Source: Sulfurovum xiamenensis
GTDB lineage: Bacteria > Campylobacterota > Campylobacteria > Campylobacterales > Sulfurovaceae
Assembly (NCBI RefSeq): GCF_030347995.1
Contig: NZ_JAQIBC010000001.1
Span: forward strand, 124,001-188,000
Length of the DNA stretch: 64,000 bases
Direction: 5' to 3'
The position numbers and the translations under genes were made by a program. Position 1 is the stretch's first letter; each line of letters begins with the position of its first letter. This document shows, in pieces, positions 26,908 through 36,940 of this stretch. The notes under the pieces are model-generated. The model was not told where the DNA came from, did no database searches, and was given only the letters and a program-made list of their open reading frames with translations.

Positions 26908-27657
26908 GTGTCTGAACCTAGATTTTTTGCTCTTATCATAGGTACAGAGATCCTTAATCGTCGAAGGACTGATAAGCACTTTGACTTTGTCACCAAAGCA
27001 TTGGCGGAAAAGGGTCACAAACTCACCGGATCTTTTATTATAGAAGATGACCCTGCACTGATCGTTCAAACGATTACATTCATCGCTTCACAGAAAAATG
27101 CTGTACTCTTTTCATTTGGCGGTATAGGGTCTACACCGGATGACCATACCAGACAATGTGCAGCCATAGCACTTAGGGATGGAACCCTACACCTACATGA
27201 AGAGGCTAAAGAGATCATCGTCAACAAACTTGGTGAAAAAGCCTACCCTTACTCCGTACGTATGGCGGAGCTCCCCGAAGGTGCAACACTCTTGGAAAAC
27301 TCTGTCAATCAAATGCCTGCTTTTGCATTGGATGAACGTTATTATTTTATGCCAGGCTTCCCGGAAATGAGCCATCCTATGGTAGAAAAGATACTCACAC
27401 AGCTGATACCTAATAAAAAAGCATACTATCGTCATACGCTCACTGCACACTGCAAAGAAAATATTTTTATACAATTGATGGAAAGTATGCCTAAGGGTGT
27501 GGAATTCTCTTCCTTACCAAAACTCCATAGTACTGGTTGGAAGGTTACTATCTCTGTGGCATCAGAGGATGAAGTATTGGCCAAAGAATCATTTGATAAG
27601 TATATTCATCTTCTTGAAAGTAGAAATATCATCTATGCACTGAATGATGGCGAATAA
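26908..27657 (+). CDS. Molybdopterin-binding (MoCF/CinA N-terminal-like) domain protein
   Basis: A 249-residue protein whose N-terminal half matches the MoCF-type fold of MogA/CinA: LIIGTEILNRRRTDKH, then FSFGGIGSTPDDHTRQC, where the glycine-rich loop and DD bind a molybdopterin- or nucleotide-like ligand. The C-terminal part resembles the domain after CinA N. Role is uncertain: it may be a competence-damage-like or molybdenum cofactor-related protein. The start is GTG (26908) after an AAGAGAG stretch. It is 5 bp from the MFS gene. Confidence 0.8.
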   Translation: MSEPRFFALIIGTEILNRRRTDKHFDFVTKALAEKGHKLTGSFIIEDDPALIVQTITFIASQKNAVLFSFGGIGSTPDDHTRQCAAIALRDGTLHLHEEAKEIIVNKLGEKAYPYSVRMAELPEGATLLENSVNQMPAFALDERYYFMPGFPEMSHPMVEKILTQLIPNKKAYYRHTLTAHCKENIFIQLMESMPKGVEFSSLPKLHSTGWKVTISVASEDEVLAKESFDKYIHLLESRNIIYALNDGE

Positions 27658-27662
27658 CACAT

Positions 27663-28859
27663 ATGACCTATCTAGACACACTGAAACACCCTGTTATTAG
27701 ACGACTTTCACTTATCCAATTCATCTCATACTTTGGTACATGGTTTTCTCAAGTAGCCATCTTCTCCATGATCGTCTCATTTGGTGCAAGTGAAGTCACC
27801 ATCGCTCTTACTGCCGCAATGGCAATGCTACCTGCAGTCGTACTTGCGCCGATCATAGGACTTATTATCGATCGTATAGAGTTTAAAAAACTTATGAGTG
27901 TACTACTGCTGATTGAAATATTAATGACTCTTGGATTTATATTTATAAACTCATTAGAGTATGTATGGATATTGATGATACTTATTTTTATCCGTTCGGC
28001 TGCGGCCTCTCTTCTCTTCTCAGCAGAGATGGCACTCTTCCCTAAACTGGTATCCGGGAAGATGCTAAAAAATACGAATGAGATACACTCAGTGATCTGG
28101 TCACTTTGTTATGCACTAGGTATGGCTGCTGGGGGAATCGCTACTCATTATGTAGGATTTGACCTGGCTTTTATGATAGATGCGATGCTCTACACTGTTG
28201 CGGTACTTTTACTTATAGGGCTACATATCTCTATAGAAAAAATCACCCATGTTGAATCAAATATGCAGATGCTTAAAGATGGATTTAACTACATCATATC
28301 GCACAAAAAGATACAACATCTCATATTTTTACATGCTGCCATAGGTCTAACCTCTTTTGATGCACTCATTACCTTGCTTGCAGATTTGCAATATAAAGAG
28401 TTTATTGCTGTACCACTTGCTATTGGTTGGATGAATGCTACAAGAGCTATAGGTTTAATGATCGGTCCCTTTATCATAGGAAGGATCATTTCCAAAAATA
28501 ATTTACACTACTTTTTCATACTACAGGGACTGGCTATTATGCTTTGGTCTTTTTTAGAATTTAATTTCTATCTGGCACTGATAGGACTTTTTATTACCGG
28601 TCTGTTCATTACCACATTATGGTCATATACCTATTTGCTCATACAAGAAGAGACAGAAAGTAAATACATGGGAAGGGTCATCTCTTATAATGACATGGTT
28701 TTTATGCTTTCAAATGTCACAACAGCACTCTTCATTGGATATGCTGCAAAATGGGGCTTATCTCTTGAAGGTATTACATTTACATTAGGATTTGGCTTTA
28801 TAGTTTTTGCAATATATTATCATTGGTTTAAAAAGCGATACATTGATGAAAATAACTAA
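27663..28859 (+). CDS. MFS transporter
   Basis: A 398-residue membrane protein with about twelve spans and a cytoplasmic loop near the middle. After the second helix lies APIIGLIIDRIEFKKL, the typical MFS loop 2-3 motif (GxxxDRxxxK). It belongs to the general drug or metabolite exporters; the substrate cannot be told from sequence. The following gene starts within its last 14 bp, so the two are coupled. Confidence 0.85.
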   Translation: MTYLDTLKHPVIRRLSLIQFISYFGTWFSQVAIFSMIVSFGASEVTIALTAAMAMLPAVVLAPIIGLIIDRIEFKKLMSVLLLIEILMTLGFIFINSLEYVWILMILIFIRSAAASLLFSAEMALFPKLVSGKMLKNTNEIHSVIWSLCYALGMAAGGIATHYVGFDLAFMIDAMLYTVAVLLLIGLHISIEKITHVESNMQMLKDGFNYIISHKKIQHLIFLHAAIGLTSFDALITLLADLQYKEFIAVPLAIGWMNATRAIGLMIGPFIIGRIISKNNLHYFFILQGLAIMLWSFLEFNFYLALIGLFITGLFITTLWSYTYLLIQEETESKYMGRVISYNDMVFMLSNVTTALFIGYAAKWGLSLEGITFTLGFGFIVFAIYYHWFKKRYIDENN

Positions 28860-29454
28860 CAGAAGCGTCTGCTACACTTGCTACCGTCCACAAACTTCTT
28901 GCATGTGCACCTACATCACTCCTATAGAAACCAACACACGATTTGTCATCTTGATGCATCCAAAGGAGTTTAAAAAAACAAAGAACGGCACCGGTCACTT
29001 TACCAACCTCTCTTTGAAAAACTGCGAGATCCATGTAGGCATAGATTTTACAAAGCATACAGCTATCAATGCTATCCTCAACGATCCTTCAAATATCTGT
29101 TACACGCTCTACCCGCATGAGAATAGTATCAATCTCAATGAAGAACCTATAGGAGAAAATCAAAAAAATACGGTCATCTTTCTTATAGACTCTACATGGC
29201 CCTGTTCAAAGGCCATACTTGCTGCAAGCCCCAATATCGATGCTTTACCTAAAGTGAGTTTCATGCATACGGAAGTTTCAAAATTTACATTTAAAGAACA
29301 GCCTAAAGAGTACTGCCTCAGTACTATGGAATCTACCTTATGTGTATTGAAACGTTTGAACACGCATCATATTGAAGATATTGAGAGTAAAAAACTGGAA
29401 CGCTTTTTGCTTCCTTTTGAGAAGATGGTGGAATACCAACTCTCTTGTGTCTAA
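28846..29454 (+). CDS. DTW domain protein (tRNA acp3U transferase-like)
   Basis: A 202-residue protein of the DTW family (TapT/YfiP, DTWD in eukaryotes), which transfer the aminocarboxypropyl group of SAM to tRNA uridine 47. The family's Cys-rich start is present (CYTCYRPQTSCMC), with the HPKE segment and the signature DSTW in LIDSTWPCSKAIL. The ATG at 28846 overlaps the MFS stop by 14 bp. A longer frame starting with TTG at 28807 is less likely because it would add non-conserved residues. Confidence 0.85.
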   Translation: MKITNRSVCYTCYRPQTSCMCTYITPIETNTRFVILMHPKEFKKTKNGTGHFTNLSLKNCEIHVGIDFTKHTAINAILNDPSNICYTLYPHENSINLNEEPIGENQKNTVIFLIDSTWPCSKAILAASPNIDALPKVSFMHTEVSKFTFKEQPKEYCLSTMESTLCVLKRLNTHHIEDIESKKLERFLLPFEKMVEYQLSCV

Positions 29455-29469
29455 ATAGGAGTGTTCACT

Positions 29470-30366
29470 CTACAAGAGTTTAAACAGGAGTGCTGTAGTA
29501 AAAAAAGAAAACAGTATTCCATAGCCTACGATCGCAGAACTGAGTCTTGGAGCAAGCCCAGATAAAGAAGCCATCGCTCCTGCTGTAACCATCGGTGCCA
29601 TGCCTGCTTCCATCACAGATACGCTTGCTGCCAAATTTGACCATCCTGCCATAGACACTACAACAAGTGCGATCAGAGGTGCGATCACTAATTTGATAAA
29701 CAGTGCGATACCAAACGGTTTTATCTCATGACCCGGTAGCTTGAGTTGTAATTGTAATCCCACTGCAACCAATGCGAGAGGTACGATCGTATTGGCCAAA
29801 GTTTCTAATACTTTTAATATCTCTTCAGGGAAAGGTGTACCTATAAAAAACAGTGCAATGACCAATGAAATAAATGGAGGAAATGTAAGGATCTTTACTG
29901 CCATGATCTGTACATTGATCTCACTTTTATTCGAATAATATGCAGTGACAAATATACCATACGTGGCAAGCGCCAAAAAAGTACCCATTTGATCATAGAC
30001 CAAGATATAAGGCAGTGCCTCATCACCTAAATACGCATTGATGACAGGAATACCCAAAAAAGAGGAGTTCGTCAATACAGCAACAAGCATGAGTGCACCT
30101 GTCACCTCTCTACTAAAATGAAATCTATTGGAAATGAACAGTGTCAAAAGGGCTGTCAATGACATAACAACCCAGGCAATGATCACAGGGATCATTATAT
30201 CCATCGAGAGCATCAGTTTAGGTATTTGCAGTAAAATCATTGCAGGGAGAGAAATAAATATAACAAATCTGTTTAGTATAGCTGCTGCCTCTTCCTGGAA
30301 AATACGTAATTTCCTGAATAGATAGCCAATGAAAATAGCCAATACGATTAAAATAAAATTTTCCAT
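29470..30366 (-). CDS. AEC family transporter (auxin efflux carrier-like)
   Basis: A 298-residue protein with about ten membrane spans and the characteristic NSSFLGIPVINAYLG stretch in the centre, which marks AEC/PIN carriers of the BART superfamily. Bacterial members export or import malate, oxaloacetate or other carboxylates. The ATG at 30366 is used; the TTG just before is discounted. It lies directly downstream of acs (gap 66 bp) on the same strand, which fits a link to organic-acid metabolism, though it could be a separate unit. Confidence 0.85.
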   Translation of the reverse strand: MENFILIVLAIFIGYLFRKLRIFQEEAAAILNRFVIFISLPAMILLQIPKLMLSMDIMIPVIIAWVVMSLTALLTLFISNRFHFSREVTGALMLVAVLTNSSFLGIPVINAYLGDEALPYILVYDQMGTFLALATYGIFVTAYYSNKSEINVQIMAVKILTFPPFISLVIALFFIGTPFPEEILKVLETLANTIVPLALVAVGLQLQLKLPGHEIKPFGIALFIKLVIAPLIALVVVSMAGWSNLAASVSVMEAGMAPMVTAGAMASLSGLAPRLSSAIVGYGILFSFFTTALLFKLL

Positions 30367-30432
30367 CAATGAAATACCTCTTACCTATGTTGCATCAGCC
30401 TCCTTTACAAAAAAGAAGGCAAATTCTTTTTA

Positions 30433-32388
30433 TTATGATGCGTTAACAAGTGCCTCTATCTGACCTACAATAGTTGGATCTTCAAGTGTAGAAGTATCTT
30501 GCGTGATCTTTTCGCCTTTTGCCAGTGCTCTTAGGATCCTTCTCATGATCTTTCCTGATCTTGTTTTTGGAAGGTCCGGGACAAAGACCATATCATCACA
30601 CAGTGCGATGTTTCCGATCTCTGTTTTAATGATCGCGTTGATCTCTTTCATGGTCTCAAGTTCATTGGCTACATCATCTTTAACAGATTTGAGTACAATA
30701 TAAGCAAAAATTCCCTCTCCTTTAAGTTCATGCGGTTTACCTACCACTGCTACAGCAGCAACATTGTCATGCTTTTTGATCGCTGCTTCTACTTCCGCTG
30801 TACCCATACGGTGACCAGATACATTGATCACATCATCGGTACGACCGGTAATCGTAATATAACCATTTTCACCATAGATCGCTCCGTCACCAGTAAAATA
30901 TACAGGTCTGCCCTCTTTTGTCACGTCACCGAAATAAGATTTTTTGAAACGTTCATCATCACCCCATACACCACGGATCTGTGACGGCCAAGGACGTGTA
31001 ACACACATATATCCGCTCTCGCCCTCACCTACTTTTTCACCCGTTTCAGGGTCAAGTATCTCAGCCATGATACCTGGCAATGGAAGGGTTGCACATGCCG
31101 GTTTGATAGGTGTTGCACCAGGAAGTGGAGAAACAATGTGACCACCTGTCTCAGTCTGCCAGTAGGTATCTACAATTGCACATTTACTTTGACCTACCTC
31201 TTCATAGTACCATTTCCATGCAGGGGGATCAATCGGCTCTCCTACTGTTCCAAGTACCTTAAGTGATGAAAGATCATATTTGGCCGGTTCATCTTCACCA
31301 GTTTTATGAAGTACACGGATCGCTGTTGGTGCGGTATAGAACTGATTAATTTTATGCTCTTCTACCATTTTCCAAGGACGACCAGCATCAGGGAAGGTAA
31401 TGACACCTTCAAACATGATAGTGGTTGCACCCATTGCAAGCGGTCCATATACGATGTACGTATGTCCTGTGATCCAGCCGATATCTGCTGTACACCAGTA
31501 GGTATCATTTTGTTTTACATCAAAGACCCATTCCATTGTCATTTGTGCCCAAAGAATGTATCCGGCCGTATTGTGTTGTACACCTTTTGGTTTTCCCGTA
31601 CTACCAGAAGTATAGAGCAAAAAGAGAGGATCTTCACTCTCCATAGGTTCTGCATCACATTGAGCAGATTTGTTCTTGATAAGTTCATTGTACGAATAGT
31701 CACGTCCTTCTACCCATGTAACCTCTTCATGGTTTCTCTCGACAACCAGCACTTTTTCAACCGGTGTTTCACCTGTCAGTGCTTCATCCACTACAGGTTT
31801 TAGCATATATGGTTTTGTTTTTCTGTAAGCACCGTCTGCAGTGATCACTACTTTTGCCTCAGCATCTTCGATCCTGTCGCGCAGTGCTTCTGAAGAGAAT
31901 CCTCCAAATACGATAGAGTGGATAGCACCTATACGTGCACAGGCAAGCATTGCATAGGCCGCTTCAGGGATCATCGGCATATAGATCACGACCCTATCAC
32001 CTTTTTGTACACCGAAATCTTCTTTAAGCAGATTGGAAAATTTGTTTACTTCCTCATAGAGATCAAGATAAGTGATCACTTGCTTGTCCCCTCTGTCACC
32101 TTCAAAAATGATCGCTGCTTTATTTTTCTGTGTCTCTAAATGACGGTCTATACACTGGTGTGCAACATTGAGCTTTCCACCATCAAACCACTTTACAAAT
32201 GGAGCATTCGACTCATCCAACACCTTGTCGTACGGTTTAAACCAATCGATCTTCTCATCAGCAAAAGCTTTCCAGAATCCTTCATAATCATCCGTTGCTT
32301 TTTTAACCAGAGCATGGTATTCATCCATATTTTTTATTCTTGCATCTTTTGCAAAGTCTTGGTTTGGTTGATAGAGTTCTTGTAACAT
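30433..32388 (-). CDS. acs: Acetate--CoA ligase (AMP-forming)
   Basis: Activates acetate to acetyl-CoA with ATP. The 651-residue protein shows the adenylate-forming P-loop [14 protein letters not shown] near residue 265, the YWQTETGGH region, the hinge segment TGDGA and the C-terminal catalytic lysine motif [12 protein letters not shown], which is also the classical acetylation site. An AGGAG site lies 5 bp before the ATG. The gene follows the DnaQ-like exonuclease by 19 bp and belongs to a locus with actP and a sensor pair. Confidence 0.98.
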   Translation of the reverse strand: MLQELYQPNQDFAKDARIKNMDEYHALVKKATDDYEGFWKAFADEKIDWFKPYDKVLDESNAPFVKWFDGGKLNVAHQCIDRHLETQKNKAAIIFEGDRGDKQVITYLDLYEEVNKFSNLLKEDFGVQKGDRVVIYMPMIPEAAYAMLACARIGAIHSIVFGGFSSEALRDRIEDAEAKVVITADGAYRKTKPYMLKPVVDEALTGETPVEKVLVVERNHEEVTWVEGRDYSYNELIKNKSAQCDAEPMESEDPLFLLYTSGSTGKPKGVQHNTAGYILWAQMTMEWVFDVKQNDTYWCTADIGWITGHTYIVYGPLAMGATTIMFEGVITFPDAGRPWKMVEEHKINQFYTAPTAIRVLHKTGEDEPAKYDLSSLKVLGTVGEPIDPPAWKWYYEEVGQSKCAIVDTYWQTETGGHIVSPLPGATPIKPACATLPLPGIMAEILDPETGEKVGEGESGYMCVTRPWPSQIRGVWGDDERFKKSYFGDVTKEGRPVYFTGDGAIYGENGYITITGRTDDVINVSGHRMGTAEVEAAIKKHDNVAAVAVVGKPHELKGEGIFAYIVLKSVKDDVANELETMKEINAIIKTEIGNIALCDDMVFVPDLPKTRSGKIMRRILRALAKGEKITQDTSTLEDPTIVGQIEALVNAS

Positions 32389-32407
32389 TGTTTCTCCTAT
32401 AAAGTTA

Positions 32408-33022
32408 TTATTTTAATTTCGTTGTATGTTTTAATTTAAGATAGATCAAAGCCGTCATGATGGCATCATTCAATGCATCATGGGCCTGAAGTTTGGGTAG
32501 ATCCAAATCTTCTAAGATCGTATCGAAACGCAGATCTATATTTCCTTGAGGTATGGTCGAGATCTTTTTATCATAATAGATCGCTGATACCTCTTCTTGT
32601 TTATTGGGCAGTGTAATGCCATACATTGGTTTGATATATTTATTTATCATTGCCACATCAAATTTCAGGTAGTAACCTGCTAAGGACCTGTTCCCAACAT
32701 AAAAAAGAAATCTTTCGATAGCCTCCTCAATTGGTATGGCACCATGAAGATCACAATTCCTGATCTGATGGATCGTAATACTTTTATGATCGATCTCTTT
32801 ATCTTGATCAACATAAATATGTATGGCCTCATTGGTTAAAATCTTGTTGCCCTTGATCTTTACCGCCCCGATAGAGACAATAGTATCCACAGCTGGATTG
32901 AGACCTGTTGTCTCACAATCAAAAACAACTATCTCATCCTCTTCAGAGTCATCAAATAAAAACCTAAAACGTTCATCCTTCAGGTACTTCAGATTCCACT
33001 TTTTTTTCAACGATCTGAACAT
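32408..33022 (-). CDS. DnaQ-like 3'-5' exonuclease
   Basis: A 204-residue DEDDh-type exonuclease: ExoI motif [12 protein letters not shown] at about residue 33, ExoII in the middle ([15 protein letters not shown]), and the ExoIII H-x4-D in [15 protein letters not shown]. It starts directly on the base after the DUF294 stop codon. In other proteobacteria a DnaQ-type exonuclease often accompanies the CBS/DUF294 protein and acs-actP; its function in that setting is not settled. Confidence 0.88.
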   Translation of the reverse strand: MFRSLKKKWNLKYLKDERFRFLFDDSEEDEIVVFDCETTGLNPAVDTIVSIGAVKIKGNKILTNEAIHIYVDQDKEIDHKSITIHQIRNCDLHGAIPIEEAIERFLFYVGNRSLAGYYLKFDVAMINKYIKPMYGITLPNKQEEVSAIYYDKKISTIPQGNIDLRFDTILEDLDLPKLQAHDALNDAIMTALIYLKLKHTTKLK

Positions 33023-34855
33023 TTACCCTACCATAGAGAGGTGAAAGTGATAACTCACCATCTTTTTAAACTTATTTACTGTTTTAATGGCATCTTTGAG
33101 AAGATCACGTTCAAGTTTTCCTATATGAGTCACTGAAATATAATTAGTCATCTTCTCTCCTTTTGACAACTGCTGAAGCTGTGAATGAAGTCTCAAAGTA
33201 TTGAAAATCTCGAGTGCTTCCATCATCTCTGTTGCATCTTCTTTACTCAAAAAACCACTATTATTGAGCTCTTTGATACGTACAGTCGTATTGGTCGCTC
33301 TAATCTTATGCTCCAAGGACAATGAACGTACACCATGTATCAAAGCGAAAAGTGCACCTTTTTTAATGTCTATTTCATGCTTGTGCTCCTTATCATGTAT
33401 GAATTGTGAAAAGAGTCCCAATGGGGATTCAAAAGTCTCGATCGCCCGTGCAAAATGCATAAGGATGGACGGCATTTGTTCCACTTTACTAAAGAGGTAA
33501 TCAACCAATTCAGTATGAAGTTCACGCTTACCTGCTACAGGTGTCGAATCAAAGAAAATAGCCATATCCATAAAATGCTCATAGTTTGGTTCTTCAACCC
33601 AACGGTAGATATCTTCTTTGTACATGTCAATCGATTTGCACCACTTAGGATTGATCATCATAATATCGCCTTCACAGCGAGGGAAACCAATCTCATCAAG
33701 TGTTTCGATAAACCTCTGTGTGACAGATGGTGCATCTTTAGGCATAAAACCTTCTTCAAAGATAAGGGCATTATCCTGGTCTGTTCTAAGAATCTGTGAA
33801 CCACGCCCTTCACTTCCAAGCAATACAAGTGTACATTTATCATGCCATGAACGTGGGATGATCATTTCAAAGAGCTTGGTATACATTTTTTTGTTGATCT
33901 CAGAGACCAACTTGGCTATGTACCTACTTTTCACCCCTTTTGCATGCAAAGCACCTATCATCACATCCAAACGTTTGGCTGCATCAATGACACTTTCAAG
34001 ATCTTTCGCTCTTTCCATTTGAACGGTAATCAGATGAGACTGGTTAGAGAAGAAACTTAACAGGTCGACAAGTTCAAGTACGCCCGCAACATTGCTCTCT
34101 TCATCTAACACAGGAAGATGTTTAATGCTGTGTTCTGTCATCACAAGCAACACATTAAAAAGCAATTCCCCATTCTCGATAGAAATGGCAGGATAGGTTT
34201 GTATCTGTGAGATCGTTTCTAAACTTTTTTCTTCTTTTTGCAGAATATAATTTCTGAAATCAGCATCAGTCACGATCCCATATCCTTGATCATTCTGTAC
34301 CAATAGAGCACTTGCACCCTCTTCATCCATACGCTGAAGTGCTTCAACGATAGGCATATTTGGATCAACCACAACCCCTTGATGCAAAATAGATGCATCC
34401 AATCTTGCTATCATCAGATCACTCATAGAGGCATATTCTTTCTTCTCTTTAAGCATTTCGATACGTTCTACGATACTCGAAAAAAAATAGTGTTTGAATG
34501 CTTTATTGCTTTCACAAAGTTCTAAAAACAGTGCTTTGGAAATTTCAAAACATATCAATTCTTCTGTAACGATGTAACTATATGAGGACGGTTGATCTTC
34601 TATGATCTCTATACCGCCAAAAATATCATGGGTCTGATAGATATCAATTTGTTCATCATTCTCATCAAGTACTTCTACCATACCTTTAATAATAATAAAA
34701 AGATTTTGGGGGATATTATCTTGATCGATAAGCACTGTTTCGTTCGGATAGTATGCAATTTGTGCATAGCTTTCTATACGATCAAACTCATGTTTATTCA
34801 GAATCGTAAAAGGAAGATATGATTTTAAGTTTTCTAATAATGTTATCACTGACAT
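33023..34855 (-). CDS. cNMP-binding/CBS-pair/DUF294 nucleotidyltransferase-like protein
   Basis: About 610 residues in four modules: cyclic-nucleotide-binding domain (about 10-125), two CBS domains (about 155-275), a DUF294 putative nucleotidyltransferase (about 300-430, with LLGSEGRGSQILRTDQDNA, matching the GSxGR...DxD of PII-uridylyltransferase relatives), and a helical DUF294_C tail. Such proteins likely sense nucleotides and signal near acetate genes. The ATG at 34855 sits almost on an AGGA; a GTG at 34849 with better spacing is an alternative start. Confidence 0.85.
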   Translation of the reverse strand: MSVITLLENLKSYLPFTILNKHEFDRIESYAQIAYYPNETVLIDQDNIPQNLFIIIKGMVEVLDENDEQIDIYQTHDIFGGIEIIEDQPSSYSYIVTEELICFEISKALFLELCESNKAFKHYFFSSIVERIEMLKEKKEYASMSDLMIARLDASILHQGVVVDPNMPIVEALQRMDEEGASALLVQNDQGYGIVTDADFRNYILQKEEKSLETISQIQTYPAISIENGELLFNVLLVMTEHSIKHLPVLDEESNVAGVLELVDLLSFFSNQSHLITVQMERAKDLESVIDAAKRLDVMIGALHAKGVKSRYIAKLVSEINKKMYTKLFEMIIPRSWHDKCTLVLLGSEGRGSQILRTDQDNALIFEEGFMPKDAPSVTQRFIETLDEIGFPRCEGDIMMINPKWCKSIDMYKEDIYRWVEEPNYEHFMDMAIFFDSTPVAGKRELHTELVDYLFSKVEQMPSILMHFARAIETFESPLGLFSQFIHDKEHKHEIDIKKGALFALIHGVRSLSLEHKIRATNTTVRIKELNNSGFLSKEDATEMMEALEIFNTLRLHSQLQQLSKGEKMTNYISVTHIGKLERDLLKDAIKTVNKFKKMVSYHFHLSMVG

Positions 34856-34863
34856 TCCTAGGC

Positions 34864-34881
34864 CCAAGGCCAAAGCCTTGG
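34864..34881. terminator. Hairpin between actP and the DUF294 gene
   Basis: CCAAGGC (34864-34870) pairs perfectly with GCCTTGG (34875-34881) round a 4-base loop, in the 36-bp gap downstream of actP. No T-run follows, so it more likely tunes expression of downstream genes than ends transcription. Confidence 0.45.
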
Positions 34882-34891
34882 AAAATATTGA

Positions 34892-36559
34892 TTAGTGGGC
34901 TACTGCCCCATCAGAACCGATACCTGTCTGACATCTAATATCTTGTGCATCAAACTCCTCTTGACATCTCTTCGCATCTTCACTGCTGTCAGTGATCGAG
35001 AAGAACCATATTGCTATGAATGCCATTGGCACAGAGAATACTGCCGGAAACTTGTATGGGACAATCGCTTCAGCATTACCTAGTATCTGAGTCCATACTA
35101 CAGGACCAAGTATAACAAGAACCAATGCAGAGATCAATCCAACATACCCACCAAGCACTGCACCTCTTGTCGTAAGCTTCTTCCAGAATATCGACATAAA
35201 GAGGACAGGAAAGTTAGCGGATGCTGCAATGGTAAATGCCAGTGCCACAACAAATGCAATATTTTGCTTTTCAAAGGCAATACCAAAGAAGATAGCAGCA
35301 ATACCAATGGCAATAGTCGCCATTTTAGAAACGTTCATCTCTTTTTTCTCATCGACTTTGTCTTTTGCAAATGCATTGGCATAAAGGTCATGAGAGATCG
35401 CTGATGCACCTGCAAGTGTCAGACCGGAAACAACTGCCAAGATCGTAGCAAATGCAACCGCTGAGATAAATCCAAGGAAGTAGTCTCCACCTACTGCATG
35501 AGCTAGCCATACTGCTGCCATGTTGTTCATCCCTTTAAGTGTTACACCATCTGCCGCCAAATATGTACCAGCCGGATCCCCAAGTACAAGAACGATCGCA
35601 CCGAATCCCATGATGAATGTAAGTACGTAGAAGTAACCGATAAGTCCAGTGGCAACAAATACTGATTTTCTAGCCTCTTTTGCATCTGCAACCGTAAAGA
35701 ATCTCATAAGGATATGAGGAAGACCTGCTGTACCGAACATCAAAGCGATACCAAGTGAAATGGCTGAAATAGGATCAGAAACAAGACCACCAGGGCTCAT
35801 GATCTCCACACCTTTTGAGTGGATCTCTGTTGCTTGTGTAAAGAGTGCATCAAAACTGAATCCGAATTTTGCCATCACCATGATCGACATAAACGTCGTA
35901 CCTGCAAGTAACAATACTGCTTTAATGATCTGTACCCATGTAGTGGCAAGCATACCACCAAACGCAACGTACAGGATCATAAGGATACCAACAAGTACCA
36001 CGGCAAACTCATAATCCAATCCAAATAAGATCTCGATCAATTTACCAGCACCTACCATTTGAGCAATAAGGTAAAGAATCACCACTGAAATGGAACCCAG
36101 TGCAGCTAAAATTCTTACAGGCTTTTGCTTTAATCTATAGGCAGTCACATCGGCAAATGTATATTTACCCAAGTTTCTAAGCTGCTCAGAGATCATAAAA
36201 AGAATAATCGGCCAACCTACCAGGAAACCGATAGAGAAGATAAGACCATCATACCCTTTAAGATAAACCATACCGGTAATACCGAGGAACGATGCTGCTG
36301 ACATGTAGTCACCTGCAATCGCTGTACCGTTCTGCGTACCTGTGATCCCACCACCTGCAGTATAGAAGTCATTGGCAGATTTTGTTCTTTTTGAAGCCCA
36401 GTAAGTAATACCTAGGGTTGCAGCAACAAAAATAAAGAACATAACTATAGCAGGCACATTCAATTCTTCAGCTTTTGTACCAGCCCCCAGATCAGCTCCC
36501 GCTGCAAATGCAACTGTAATAGAAGCAATCATAAATAGAGATAAAATTCTACCTAACAT
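34892..36559 (-). CDS. actP: Cation/acetate symporter
   Basis: A 555-residue sodium:solute symporter (SSS) with about thirteen spans. Features include [20 protein letters not shown] followed by [21 protein letters not shown], the typical ActP substrate/ion region, and [13 protein letters not shown] cleavable-looking N-terminus precedes the first core helix. ActP imports acetate and other short monocarboxylates. Its ATG overlaps the stop of the upstream DUF485 gene by one base. Acs downstream activates the imported acetate. Confidence 0.95.
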   Translation of the reverse strand: MLGRILSLFMIASITVAFAAGADLGAGTKAEELNVPAIVMFFIFVAATLGITYWASKRTKSANDFYTAGGGITGTQNGTAIAGDYMSAASFLGITGMVYLKGYDGLIFSIGFLVGWPIILFMISEQLRNLGKYTFADVTAYRLKQKPVRILAALGSISVVILYLIAQMVGAGKLIEILFGLDYEFAVVLVGILMILYVAFGGMLATTWVQIIKAVLLLAGTTFMSIMVMAKFGFSFDALFTQATEIHSKGVEIMSPGGLVSDPISAISLGIALMFGTAGLPHILMRFFTVADAKEARKSVFVATGLIGYFYVLTFIMGFGAIVLVLGDPAGTYLAADGVTLKGMNNMAAVWLAHAVGGDYFLGFISAVAFATILAVVSGLTLAGASAISHDLYANAFAKDKVDEKKEMNVSKMATIAIGIAAIFFGIAFEKQNIAFVVALAFTIAASANFPVLFMSIFWKKLTTRGAVLGGYVGLISALVLVILGPVVWTQILGNAEAIVPYKFPAVFSVPMAFIAIWFFSITDSSEDAKRCQEEFDAQDIRCQTGIGSDGAVAH

Positions 36560-36879
36560 TAATTCATCTCCTTTTCAATGTCAATTTTTAGATCATTTAA
36601 GAGTCCATCAAATTCACCGTTGGCTCTTCTTACATAAACTCCCGTCATTGCAAATGCAAAAACGATAATAGCAATACCAATAGGTATACCCCATGTAGCC
36701 ATAGCGTCTGGACTGATTTTAGTTCCCAATGTTTCTGGGCTAAATGCAATAAATAAAATAAATGCATAATAGACCACTAACATAATAATTGTGAGTGTCC
36801 AGGCAAACTTGCTTCTTGTACTTACAAGTTTTTGGTACTTAGGATTGTTTTTAATCAATTGTACTTGTTCTTGTGTCAT
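36559..36879 (-). CDS. DUF485 membrane protein, ActP partner
   Basis: A 106-residue protein with two membrane spans and a conserved start ([20 protein letters not shown]), matching the DUF485 family, almost always encoded directly before actP. It probably supports folding or activity of the symporter, though this has not been shown. A TAATG overlap couples it to actP. GGAG lies a few bases before its ATG. Confidence 0.9.
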   Translation of the reverse strand: MTQEQVQLIKNNPKYQKLVSTRSKFAWTLTIIMLVVYYAFILFIAFSPETLGTKISPDAMATWGIPIGIAIIVFAFAMTGVYVRRANGEFDGLLNDLKIDIEKEMN

Positions 36880-36900
36880 TTTTTCTCCTTTTTATTATCA

Positions 36901-36926
36901 TATGGTATATTGATTCACATACCATA
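36901..36926. repeat. Inverted repeat between the porin and DUF485 genes
   Basis: TATGGTAT (36901-36908) and ATACCATA (36919-36926) form a perfect 8-bp inverted repeat with a 10-base spacer in the 61-bp gap. It could be an RNA stem separating highly expressed porin mRNA from actP mRNA, or a protein-binding palindrome. Confidence 0.4.
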
Positions 36927-36940
36927 ATGTTTAAACTTTA

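Noticed and set aside
31306-31803. 165-codon open frame opposite acs
   Set aside because: No ribosome site and an implausible composition; acs is intact and coding on the minus strand.
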